From Linepithema humile (Eukaryota > Arthropoda > Insecta > Hymenoptera > Formicidae), in the NCBI RefSeq assembly GCF_040581485.1, contig NC_090134.1, positions 16,917,501 through 16,981,500 on the forward strand: DNA of 64,000 bases, written 5' to 3'. The translations under genes were made by a program, and so were the position numbers. Positions 38,706-51,228 of the stretch are shown one piece after another; within the stretch, counting starts at the first letter, position 1, and the number at the start of each line of letters is the position of its first letter. Under the pieces are notes generated by a model. It had not been told where the DNA came from and did not search any database. It saw only the letters and a program-made list of their open reading frames with translations.

Positions 38706-39432
38706 AGTCCGGCTTCGCCTCCGCGCGCAGTCTAATTGCGACCAAAGTTCACGCGGGATAAAGGCGCGCGCCTCCCTTCTATACGCGCGATCCAAGGATA
38801 GAGCTGGTGGTGAAGAAAGGACGCCGCGTGCGCGAAGCCGACAAGCAATTACCGTTCTCTCGGATCGATAGGGTCGATCCGCCGCCGGTGTCATTATCGT
38901 CAGATGAACGAAGACGAGCCGTTCTCTCTCTCTTTCTCTCTCGCGCGCTCTCTCTCTACTTGGTCCTCTCATCGAGCAAAGACGACCGCAAACTTTGATG
39001 CAGCCCCCGCTGCGGACGCGAAATTGAGTAATCTCGCGGCTTCGTTCCATCGCGCGACACGCGAACTTGAACTTTTCAGCATGATCGAGATTCTGACGTC
39101 GTCGTTCGCTAGATTTCGAAGGATTCGAGAGACAGCTCCCGAATCGACCAAGCCGCATACGAATATCTTCATTTCCAATAGAATAATTAAAATATAATAT
39201 AATAAGTGTTATTTAAAGCTTTAATAAAAAATTTACCTTCTTAGCTAACGGATAGTAAACGATTTTGCTATTAGTATTTTGTATTATTACAAAATTTTTT
39301 AATTATCTGGCGATGGAACGAAAAATGATTACGAATGATTACGAAAAGCTTTATTAGGTATACATTACAAAATAGTTAACTTTTTCCCTGTTTCGAGCCT
39401 AGAAATATGCGGGGAACCACTGGAAAATCTCG

Positions 39433-39532
39433 ATTTATGAAAATGAAAAACTTCGTGGAATTTATACGAGCTGAGCTGATATCTATTTTCTCAATTTATG
39501 AAAATGAAAAACTTCGCGGAATTCATACAAGC
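39433..39532 (+). repeat. partial 61-bp tandem duplication
   Basis: ATTTATGAAAATGAAAAACT begins at 39433 and again at 39494. About 39 bp match with three substitutions (T to C twice, G to A once), and the intervening 22 bp are not shared. Confidence 0.8.
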
Positions 39533-40727
39533 CATCCTACCTATTCCGAAAAAAAAAATATAATTTAACATTCCGCTCTGCAGGTCATGCGTTATTTTAC
39601 AAAGTACACATCGATAATAGATAGCAACTATTTACAAGATTAAATTTACCGCATATGTACATATATATACGATGTAATGATAAAAATGTGTGTGTGTCCA
39701 TTGCATTACATGATACCGCATGTGTGTACACAACGCACGCGAGTAACGTATACTTGCCGTATCCGTTTCTTCGCGCAACCTACGAGTTTGTTTGCTTACC
39801 CCGTATCTTGTTCCGCGGGATCGACGGAGCTGCCATTTTCCTCGAGTAGTCGAGGGAAGTCATTTCGACCGAACCGTAAAACGCATCGTACCGTGCCCGG
39901 CCAAACTTTAATACATACGCCTCGGCGGATGCCGCACTCGAAATTGAGCAATCTTGCACCCCATGAAGCTATCCTCCATCGCAAACTTGCAACTTCGGTA
40001 TTCCTAGAGTGCCTCGACCACTGGGCAACTAATTTAGTGGTTTCCTTGGTACGAGACGAACTCGACACTTTTGGTCGTGAAATTGGTATTCCATTGGTCC
40101 GTGGGCGCCGTCGCCATTTCTCGGAATAGAATCTTGTTTATAATCCTGTCTTATTAAAAAATTCACCTCCTTATTTCAAAACGCGCGTTTTTCGAACGCA
40201 AATATGAATTCGTGTTTAGTGAGAAAACAGAATTAAGTATTCATTCGATGCTGGAAAGTTAGTTTTCTGTTTATATTGATCGTTTCACTCCAATTGCGAA
40301 CTAAAATGCAAAGAAACTAATGCGCCGGAGAGTTGTACAAAGTTACACTTTAAATTCCAGTGCGGAATATTATAAAATCGATTATTTGATAAACGATGAT
40401 ACGGATTAAGGGGAGAAATTCGCCCGGTATTCGCCTGATGAAGCTTTCTTCGATCGCGCGATGTACTGCAACGCGGAAGAATATTCCCGTCGATTTAACA
40501 AAACTTGGATTCTTATTAATAGTAGCGCCGCTACGGATATCGGTTATCCGTTCGGCCGCGAGTTGGTTCGGAAAATGTGATTGCTCGAGCAAAAGTTCGG
40601 CGGGAGTGGCGGAATCTCGGCGGCGTAAGGACGGCTGGTCCTGGGGACGAACGACCCCCAGGATCGTCTTCTACGATCTCCTCTCGACGGCGGGCCTCCT
40701 TCCAATATCCACGAGCTGCCAAACGCA

Positions 40728-40858
40728 GAATTCCCTCTTCCCTTCCTCCTCGCCCACATCGCCCGCCGCTCTCCCGGATCTCCTACTCTTCCCTGTCGTC
40801 CTGCCCCCTTACCTCCCTCGCGCGCTTCCTTCCTCCTTCCCTCCTTCAACCCCGCCGC
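40728..40858 (+). repeat. long pyrimidine-skewed tract in intron 1
   Basis: About 130 bp are strongly C/T-rich on the + strand, with many CCTCC and TTCC words and few purines. No downstream exon was found. Confidence 0.6.
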
Positions 40859-43800
40859 GTGAGAGCTACCTCTCTTCGCTCTATCCTCGCCAAACGGCCG
40901 CGCGGCATCGATTTTAACCTCGGCTTTGCGGATTTATTTCGGCCCCGGTGCCTTAACCGACCCGAGAGAGCCGTGTGTGTCGGCGTATTTCTCTAAAGAA
41001 ATCATTTCCTTTCGCGCGATTACGGAGGAGGAATGGCGATGTAGAGATCGGGGAAAATCATAAGGGGGTAGTACAAACGTCGCGCGGGGTACGCCGGCGA
41101 TAAATTTATACGCCGCGACCGCACGATGCACACACAGTTATCGCGCCGATCTCGCTCTCTCGAGCCTCTCCCGCACGAGGTTTCCGGGATGAGAACCGAT
41201 AAACATTTTACGATTCCTCTTGCTTCTTCGTACATAAGGAAGCGCGTTGACTCGGAGTGATTCTTTAAACGGAGCGTAGCGGTGGATTAACAAAATTGAT
41301 TGCATTTGAAATATCATAGGATTAAAAATTGATATATTCACAATTTTTAGAAAACGAAAAAGAACGTACCCAATTATTACTCAATTCAATATAGAAGAAA
41401 CCTCTCATAAATCCGCAACATAATTTGGCGCCGAAGTAAATCCGTGGACATAATGGATATCGTTGCAGACGTCGTTGGCAGATATCCTAGGCGATTCCGA
41501 CGAAATCTATCGACCTATCGGCGCCTCCTATGAACGCGGCCCTATTCATTAGGTCTCGTGCGCCGCGAGAAATCGAGATTCGAAAGTTTCCGACGCGGGG
41601 GGAATTGAGGGAGGCGGGAGGAGAAGCGCAGGGAGGAATCGGCGCGTCCTAAATCACTCCTTTCTTTACGTAGGTGTACTAACGACTTCGCCTCCTCCGC
41701 AGCCTGTAATTAATAGTCGGACCGCGTTCCTCGGATCCTATATCACCGCGGAAGAGAAAACGCGCGCGAGATAACCGGAGATCTAAAGGATCGTAAAGGA
41801 CGTACAGATCGTAGAGGGCCGATAATACATGCTGGGCAAGAACGATCGAACGGGGAATGAGATCGTCGGTGATTTCTATCGGCTGTTAATTGCGCCGATT
41901 AACGGATAGATGGACGTCGAGAAGTCCGGTGCGCGGCAACCGGTTAACGCCCGCGCGCGTCCGCTCGTTACTAATTAATTCCAACGCTCCTCGCCCCTGT
42001 CTCGAGGTAAGAGCCGCTAAACCCGTGTACAGATCGTAGATTTCCAATTGCCGCCCGTGTCGCCTGATCGTAAAGCGCCGGGCGAACGTAACGCAAGTAC
42101 AGCTCGTCGATCTGCGTGAGATACATGGGTAATCGTTAGCAGCGCTTTACGGCCGACACCATTACCGTAAACGTAAAACATTATACGGCGGAGCTCTATT
42201 AAACGACCGGCTAATAAATAGCTTGCTGGAGCGTGTGCGCGCTGTACTGCATTTGGCTTCCCCTCAAAAGCCGATTCGTGTATCGCTTGATCACGTAAAA
42301 CTAGATGTAGCTGGCGCGTACTATTCAACCTGCAAATTAAATGATAGTGTGGAATGCCTCGAGGTGTTGTCGAGATACGTTTACACCCACATTAATCCAT
42401 ACTAATTAATTTTGCGAAGGTTGTCCGCTCGCATATTAGATCGTTTATATAACCGACGTTCGATGTTATCGTAAAATCATGTAATGATCGAAAGAAAATA
42501 TTGTTGCTGCCGCGATGAACTTGCGCGATATCCGAAAAATAAAGAAGTTTACCGTCGATGTTATTCTATCTTTGATAGATTGTTTTAAGCTCCACAAAAT
42601 TTAGTTGACGGTTATAAAAAAATTATTATATTTATTACTTGGTGTTTCTTTTTTTAGACTTTATTTGTAGACATTATTTTCTTTTGCCAGATTTTATTTC
42701 GGAATTTAGTTAAAACTCCGTTTGCAAACTTTATTTTATTAATACAAACATTAATACGTTATCCGATATGAATGTGATATAATATACATAGAAAAGACAT
42801 AAGGCTTACGTCTTTTTACTTATTCTTATTACTTATTCTTATTAGACTAAGCCACACTGAAAGCAAACGGATATCTTGCATCAATGTAAATCCGTAATAT
42901 AGTCCTCGCATCACTGGCCGTTGCAGCAATTCTCTCGAGACAGGGATCGAGCCGGTATCGATGATACTTAGCCGTTCGACCACTCACTTCGTGAAACAAT
43001 AATGCGACTCGCTCGACGACAACGACGACGACGGCCGATCCGCGACAATTGCGAGCCCGGAGCCACCCACGCGTTCTAGATCGCCGAGAGCCCCTTTGAG
43101 CTCGACGGGGCAATTTATCCGCGGCCGTGTCCGTGCGATACGTGTGTATATGCATTGGGCGTGCGTAAAGCGGTATCGTTATCGGATCACACGAGTTGCG
43201 GTATTTCGCGCGGCGCGATGCGGCCGGCCGACCAGATATTATGACGTCTACGCGCGAGAGAGAATCGCCCACGAGAGATCGTCGGTCCACGATCATCGAT
43301 CGGCGATAATGGGCGGCAATGCGGACACACACGTGGGCGAGGTACAAGCTCGCCGACTCTCAGACCGCAAAAGTTTGCCGATGGGAACGACTTACGGCGA
43401 GTCGGGGTGTTAGCGGTGTTTCGGTCCGGTGCGTTTCTTCGGTGCCAAATTGCAGCAATTTTACGAGTGACTTTGTTGCCGTTCGGTCTTTGGAACTTCG
43501 AAATTACAGACCGTTTCACTCGACCGAAATAACTTATCATTGTTAGAAAATGATCAACTTCCAAAACAAATACAGATATCCGGATGAACAAACTGCAACT
43601 GCTTCAAATAGTTGCAAACTTATTTTTTATATTGCAGAAACTTTCATTATGAAAAGAATTACGTGTCTATGAATATAAACACGTTTGTAATTTTGAACGA
43701 AATGTTTATAATTCCAGAAATATTTAGCTATCAAGAAACAAATGCTCGAAAAATTCAAAGTTGCAGCTCCGTGTTTTCTTAATTGGCGTGAGGGAACACG

Positions 43801-44718
43801 CGAAACCGGTCGTATGATATACGAACTTGCTCGGCGATCGTTCGCGTGAACACATACAGAGCGTTTTCCACATATTTTGGCTGGCCAATGCAGTTCACCG
43901 AAAACAGGGTACCAATTATATCGGCCCCAATTCCTCACATCCTGCACTTTGCTCGCGAACGCTTCATACCCGATCAGTGTGTTCTCGATCGATATTCTCT
44001 CATAATGTAGAACTTCTGCACGAACAGACATGATCTGAAAAAAATTAATTGCTGTTATGATAAAAAATTAACGTATATTATCGTATGCGCTTAATTATGA
44101 ACATGGGCACGAAATGTATATGATATTAATTATATGAGCGTAAATTATTGATCTTAAAACAAGTTTGTAATGTTAATTTTGTATTTATGACTTGATAAAC
44201 ATAAAAATATAATATATTTTATTTTTTTATCAGGATTACATTTCACTATAAAATAATAATAATTAATTTGATTGAAAGATTTTTACTAAACTTTGATTTA
44301 TCATATAAAGTTTTTTTATTTCCACTGATATATCATTTCTAACTTTAAAAGGCTTCTTGGAGCGTTAAAATCGGCTCACGGAGAAAAAGATATAAGTGAA
44401 ATTCACGCTACTTGACTAATAACAATTTTTGTGCGGGATGTCAGGGATATCCTACGAGCTTTCACATGAAAGCGAAAGGTAGAGAGTTAAGGGTCGAGCA
44501 TTCATACTCGGATTCACACGATCAGACGCTTTGATTTCGACCTCCGTTTCCCGTCTGGAAAACGCCTCGTCTTTCCACGCTCGGCTTAGTCTTTCTTCCC
44601 TTCGGTACGGAGGAAAGAATCGCCGAGGGTGTCGTATCGAGGTGCTTCGTGGAGGTCCACTCGAACATACCAGACACGCCGGACTCCGGTCGTAAAAAGA
44701 GAGAGCGAGTAGCCACTC

Positions 44719-44723
44719 GCGCG

Positions 44724-44754
<31 letters not shown>

Positions 44755-44758
44755 CGGC
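44719..44758 (+). repeat. GGC triplet repeat
   Basis: About twelve GGC units with one GGT interruption. It encodes polyproline or polyalanine in chance minus-strand frames. Confidence 0.9.
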
Positions 44759-44791
44759 TTTTCCACTACCGAGCGGCGCGTGCACGGCACA

Positions 44792-45655
44792 TAAATTCTA
44801 ATGGGAAACGAATTAAGCCGCCCCATTTTCTCGCCCGAGCCCCTTATTTTCGCCGAACGTGAAAAGTTTTCAGCGTACCTTGGCGCGCACCGGCGAAAAG
44901 ATCCTCCCAGATATATCGTACTTAATGCAACTGCCCCTGCGCGTTATACGTACGTGCGTAATAACTCTCGCCGACAGAAATTCTCCGGGCCGTGTATCAT
45001 CCAAAGCTACAGCTTAAATACGATAGTATATTTGCGATGAATTGCACAGTTTTAGACTCGGCGGAATTACTACTGCATCCGATGAGGAGAAAATGTATTA
45101 ATTCTTCGAATTTACGCGCGCGAGAGATTCAAATAGATATACATAATTCTATCGGAGCACAGTTTTATTCGTGCTGCTGACGAGTTTTCTCAATTTCGGT
45201 TTTCCTAATTCCGAGCCGAAAATACGCGACGAAAGTACGGAAACGTTATTAGTTCACGCGCGCGCTCTTTATAAAGCGTCACTTCATAGCGGCGCATCTC
45301 GTTTGTAGAGACGAGTTTTCATCGCGATTTTCTTCGGGACGCGCTCGTCGGAGTTTTCGCTATTCAAAGAGGGGAAACGCGTGACAAGCACCGCGGCGCG
45401 GGTGTGCGCGCACTTTTTTTTTTATCAGCTACCATTTATTTCGACTTCCGTCCTCCCTGTTAACTCCCACGGACTTGGCCGCCGTGGAAAAGCTAATTTC
45501 GATTTTCCAGGACACCGGCGTGCCGTGAAAAATCCAATGGTCGAGCTGGCGGCGGGAAAGCGTTCCACGAATTCTCGCTGCTCTCCGACTTCGCTCGGTC
45601 TATCCTGCTCCCTTTATTTTCGAGCCACGTAAATTCTAATGGGAAACGAATTAAG
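44792..45655 (+). repeat. 26-bp exact direct repeat, copies 838 bp apart
   Basis: Copies at 44792-44817 and 45630-45655 are identical. Each begins TAAATTCTAATGGG and ends AACGAATTAAG. The flanks differ, so this is not a simple tandem. The TAAT and ATTA words are homeodomain-like. Confidence 0.85.
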
Positions 45656-45671
45656 TCTTTTTTTCCTATCT

Positions 45672-45714
45672 TCCTCTCTCTCTTTCTCTCTCTCTTTCTC
45701 TTTCTCTTTCTCTC
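45672..45714 (+). repeat. CT-rich microsatellite
   Basis: CTCT and TTTCTC units occur over 43 bp, shortly after the second copy of the 26-bp direct repeat. Confidence 0.85.
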
Positions 45715-47291
45715 GCCGGCGGACCGCTTCTCCTCGTGGAGTTTCCACTTTGTCCATAGGAAAAACGAGCGCCGCCGCCGACGCCGCGCCATTCCGCGCG
45801 GTTTAAGGCCGCCGAGAGATGCGATGCTCGACTTCATCGTACAGATGTTAGTGCATTCGAACTTACACGGACGTGCGAGCTCGTCCGGATGGACGCAGGG
45901 ACGGCTGAGAGGATGTTTCTGCCAAATTACTACTAAATTTTGCAAAATAATTAAGTTTTTTTTTTATAAAGAGGGAAATGTAACAAAATACAATTGCATT
46001 ACGTTAAATTAATAAAGTTAATAATCTGATTATAATTATAACAAAAAAATTAAATATATACAACATATAGAAATGTTAAATATTTGAAGCATATATACTT
46101 ATTGAAATACTCACATCTGTATTTTCTCAGCGTCAAGTGCGGCAACTGTAATCTGATTTGGAAATAAATTTTGTAAGATATATAGTCGATCCAAGCGTCG
46201 TAAAATCTTCTGACCGGCCCTGCCCGGACGTGTATGTACGTAGGTACGCGCGAAAATGTATGTAATGCGAGGGTAAGGGACGGGGCTCACATAGGGCGTA
46301 GAACGAGCATGAGGGTAAAGAACCGCCGCTATCGGCCCTCCATCCATCCCCCCTTGCGCCTTTCCCGACCCTCCCGTTCTCCTCGTCTCTCCCGCCGCGC
46401 CGCGTCTCCTCCGACTTCCAATTAAAACTGTTTCGCCCTACCCGTGCTTTTTCCCTTCTTCCTCTCTCCTTTCTTTCCCCCCCAAGCGGCCGGTACGCCC
46501 CTTCATTTTTCAAGATTTTCCTCTGATGCCAGAAGGAAGCGAGAAAGAGAGTCTCGAGAGGGCTTTTCCTTCGCTTTCGGGTCACTCGACGACGAAAATC
46601 TCCTAACGAGACGTAATGCGACGACGTCGCGCGCGTCCGACCCGCTGATAAAACGAGAGGATCGACTCGACTCGCTCTTGAAGAACGGAAGCGCGGAGAT
46701 TAGTAGTGATTATTGACAGGGCTCGTTTAAAAGCCAGTCGCGATGACTGAAGTAACGAAGGCACGAAGCACGAGTCTCTGTAATTGGAATATAGATCGGA
46801 GAGATCTGTTTCGTTTTGCAAATTAAATTCCGCTTATAATTTTTTTAATAAGAAACATGAGCAAAAATAAATAATATATATAAAATTAATAAGAACGGTA
46901 TAATTGATTATATTATATCGCGAAATTAGGCGCGAGCAAATCACGGTGGATTGCGATCTCGACGAAGTGACGAGAAGATCCTTCGCTCACGGGAGGTGTA
47001 CGTAATGCTTCGTTTCGCGCAATATCTTTAATGAGACTAATCGCGCGCGTAGTTAAGCGTTTTATCGTAATTAAATTATAGTAAATTGATGCGGATGCAC
47101 ACGCGCGTACGGCGGATGATGCACCGCGCGGCAGAAAATTTCCGCGAAAACTTCCGGATATTGCGATAAATTGCGAACGCTACCCGATACTACAGCGACG
47201 TAGTGATTCCCGGAGTAAAGTGGTTGTTTCACAAATTCTGGCATGGCTTCCATAAGTTCCGGGATAGCACGAAGCAGCGGCTGAAGCGCGA

Positions 47292-47343
47292 CGGTGGCGG
47301 CGGCGGCGGCGGTGGCGGCGGCGGCGGCGGCGGCGGCAGCGGC
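47292..47343 (+). repeat. GGC triplet repeat
   Basis: About seventeen GGC/GGT units. Polyglycine or polyalanine in the overlapping frames is not supported as coding. Confidence 0.9.
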
Positions 47344-50300
47344 GAGGTATACGTACGTAAACTCAAGATAACTCAACCGCTTTAGGATTCGCCGGGAGGT
47401 ACCGAGAAGCCTAGAGGATCTCCCGGTATATCCGACGTTGTGTGTGATGCGGCTGATGGAAGAACCAAAATAGCGTATATCCGTTCGATAATATTTTTAT
47501 AAGGTTCCCTCTCGCGTCGCACACGCAGAGCCTCGAACGAGTCCGATATAATTCAAGCGATCTGTCAGAAATCCCTCGACACGAGGGTGAATACAGTTCA
47601 CAGCAGTTCGTATCGTTTATTTTTAACTTCCCGATAAGTGGAAACGATCAGTTATCTTGCGATAAGTATAAACAATGTCGCTCACCTCGAGATAGATAAC
47701 AGCTCGCTTCGAATGTTGGACTATTTGCGCCTCCGACGAAACGACTGCTTGACAAGTTTATTTATAAATATCTATGACGAAAATAATTATTTCTAACTAT
47801 TTACCTCTTCTTAATTTTTAAAAAAGTCATCTATAAATTTATTTAAGAAGAGAAAGTAATACATTATTTTATAAATTTTTTGTTATGACAAAATCGAATT
47901 GTTATCTCTGTAATTTGCATATCTTTCTCGAAAATCAATTACGTATACATTTAATGTAATTGTGTAGGAATCGCTGTAATATAGATGGACATAAACCGTA
48001 GATAAGCAAGGCATTTTTTTCCCGCTGCTGTGGATTTATGAAATTACCAACACACGCGACGAGCCTCTCACAGGATTGCCGCTGGCACGTGGAAATATGC
48101 GCAGCTTTATCCGGCGTGCGATATAGTATTAATTCGTTCCGCACCGAAAGCTAATCCAGACACGAGACTAACCCTTGTTCATTTTCTTCGCCCAGCGTCC
48201 CAAAATTCGTCCACTCTGCTCTTTGATACGTGACCAGGCTCCCGAATCGTTTGTTCACTTTTCCCCTCCTAAATCTCTGTGGATATTGCTACGATGTTTC
48301 TTTATACGGTATTTTATCTCGGCACGGTTTCACACGAGAGTCATACTTTTTCGGCGAAAAATGGCGCGGTGGTACAATTTATCTTTTATCGGAAACGGAT
48401 ACTGAAGACTTAAGCAATCCGCAACAAACCGCTAGTCAAATATACTTTACTTAATCATTGTTTTTATTTATTTTTTTTTTTTCAATTTTTTATTTACATT
48501 ACAAAAATTATTATCAGTATCAGTTCTCGTATCAAAATATCAAAGTGTACATTTAATTAAAACATCCATCGTTCTCGTGTGCGTTACTATTGAATTATAT
48601 CCCATGCTTGTAATATTCAATTAACAAACTCATTCGACGAAACTCAAAAATCAAACAATACTATCGGACACGTCGATTCATCATCTTGGTGATCCATTAA
48701 AACTGTGAAGAGGCTTTTAACGGGATCGGATTGCATCACGATGCGAGCAATCGACCAATTGCTGTGTCAAGAATCTCACTTTCCTCATACGGTTGTGTGC
48801 CAGTTAGCCTTTTCCATGCCGAAGGAGAGCCACCTCCAATGATCCGAAGACAAGCCGTGACGATCTTGGAGAACCTCTTGATTCGAGCGCGCGCACGGGC
48901 GAACGATTCGTACCTGAGGAATCTCGGGGAAAAAAAGGGAAGTACCTTCTCTAATAAATTCCATTAGGCATGGGCTCTTGCTCGTAAGGGCCCCGATATT
49001 ATGTTACGCGTTTTGACGTGCGCTCTGAATGGTCGGCGCATCCATTACGCGGCCCGGTGTGCGCTACAACGGGTCTTCGAGGTCAGGGCTCATTCAAGCC
49101 CGAGGGGTCCTCTATGACGACGTTCTTTTGGCGCTCCTTCCACCTCTTGGGTCCCTTCGCCGGTAGGAGGACCCAGTCCGCGCAAACCAGGCGAGCATAA
49201 TTCGATTCACGGATGCTTCGCTTCTTCTTACCCCGCGTGCACGCATCCTTTGTCGCGCGATGCTCATCCTGGATACCGGATAGCGCAAGGATCGGTTCTA
49301 CCTTTTGTCGACGCTTGAACTTTCTTTCTTCCTCTCTCGGCCCTCCGGTCTGTTTTTATTTATTCTCCTCGAGCGACGATGAGGTCGCGTTCGCAGTCTC
49401 CTTCTCGCACGTTCGAGACTGTTAAAACGGCGGGAAAAGGAGTGACAACGACGGAGTGAGATCTTCTTGAAGTAACTGTCGGGACAATACCCACTCCCGC
49501 CGATCTATTAGCAAGAATAACGACGTGCCGCAGACTCTTCTGCCTCGATGACTCTGCAAGGATGAATAGACCCGCGCGGCTTCTGTCGAGCGCCCGAGCT
49601 CTCGAGTCGCACGAACGTTTCGTGCGTAACGAGCGGATTCTGGGGTTAACAAGTTTCGGGCGTTCAGATAGAAACGGGTCGACGAGGCGCGCCGTCGATC
49701 TCTCAGTGTCTTCTTCCGCGAAATTCCTATTAACAGAAATTATCCGGCGACGTTTTGCATGCCGTAACAAGATCGAGGAAACGTCGCCATTAAAAATGTA
49801 CCGTGTATATGTCTATGTGACATATATAAGTCACGTAAAATTGATGCGTATATTTAATATCGTGCACTTTGATTTTGGAGTTTAGCAACGGCACTGTTGT
49901 ATTAATTAAAATTTAATATATAGCCACCATTGGGAAATATTAATATAAGGATTCATATTTAATCGCCGAATACATCCGGGCGGGGGATATAATAAAAGAA
50001 TTTCACATTCGGAATTACGAATATGATTATTACTAATTACGTCAATACATTAATTTGCTCGCTAATTATACGATGTAATAATCGCAGCTTACATACGTAT
50101 ATCATTATTCACTCGTGTTCTAAATGCGAATGCAAAAACGGCTATTTTTTCCGAAACGCCTTTTAACCTTTTCGAAGAAAAAAAAAAAAAAGGGACAACA
50201 TGTCCTTGAAGCGTCACGCCAGTTTACGCGTCTCTATCTTTGTCGATGAACCGATGCGCATTGGTAGTAATGCCAAATGGTGCTTTCCTAGGGAGCGGGA

Positions 50301-51181
50301 TGCGAGGAGGGGCGTAAGAGCGAAATGTCGAAACTGGGAAAGTTCGGTCGTAAAAGGGTCGAGCACTCTTGGCTGAACCAAGTCGGGCGACGGAAGGGAC
50401 GGGGCGGCGGGAGGAAGGGTAAGCGAGGCACGAATCGAAGTTGGTAGCTACAGCGGACGGACGGGTGGAAGGACGAAGGGGAGACGAGCACGCGATTAGA
50501 CGAGATTGAGAAAGTCCTTTGTCGTCGCACGGGATAAAACTTTTTTTTTGCGCTCTTCTCTCACTCTCTTTTTTCATCCTCCACCCGGTTGCCGACCCCC
50601 TTCGCCGCCCCACCCCATTTTCTTCCGCTCACGCCGCCTCCTGTTGCGTCCTTTATCGTCCAATAGGATATCGGGCGACGTTCGTTACGACCGCTAGAAA
50701 AAAGAGTAGAAACGAATCCACCTCATTGACTGGGGCACTCCATGCAGAAGAAGCGGCTCGAATTTCTTGCCGACTCCCATGTACAGCGGATTTTCTTCGA
50801 ATACAGTGCCCGAATTCGGGCGCTCGATCGATGCCGGCCGATTAGCTGACATAATTCATTAATTATTATACATTATCTGTATAAATAAATTTACAGCTGG
50901 CGATATTAAATTTTTACCGATATACATTCACGAGAAGCGATAACAATAAATTAATATTCCAATATCGAAGATAATATATTGAAAGAATAAATTGCGGGCA
51001 AAGTATTTTCTGTAACAGACAGACACAAATTGATGCATGCTGTGTAACGAATATGAAACCTAGAAAATCCGTCTTTAACGCATGTTGCTACGCCAATTTT
51101 TTTTCGTCAAGTTATGACATTTTAAAAATCCAACGCGAATGAACGAAACGACGCGTACGCGTAATGTTACATAAGCATTGC

Positions 51182-51228
51182 GATCAGCTGATCAGCTGAT
51201 CAGCTGATCAGTGATGGTAGATCACTGA
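51182..51228. repeat. self-complementary GATCAGCT tandem repeat with E-boxes and flanking hairpin
   Basis: GATCAGCT is repeated 3.75 times at 51182-51211. The unit is a circular palindrome, so the array can fold on itself. Three CAGCTG E-boxes lie at 51185, 51193 and 51201, exactly 8 bp apart. Overlapping its end, TCAGTGAT (51208-51215) pairs with ATCACTGA (51221-51228) around GGTAG. It lies in teneurin intron 1, 1.9 kb before exon 2. Confidence 0.85.

Noticed and set aside
44522..44785. Minus-strand frames with polyalanine or polyproline over the GGC repeat
   Set aside because: Created by the triplet repeat itself; nothing else supports a protein.
47071..47376. 101-codon minus frame with polyalanine
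   Set aside because: Triplet-repeat artefact.
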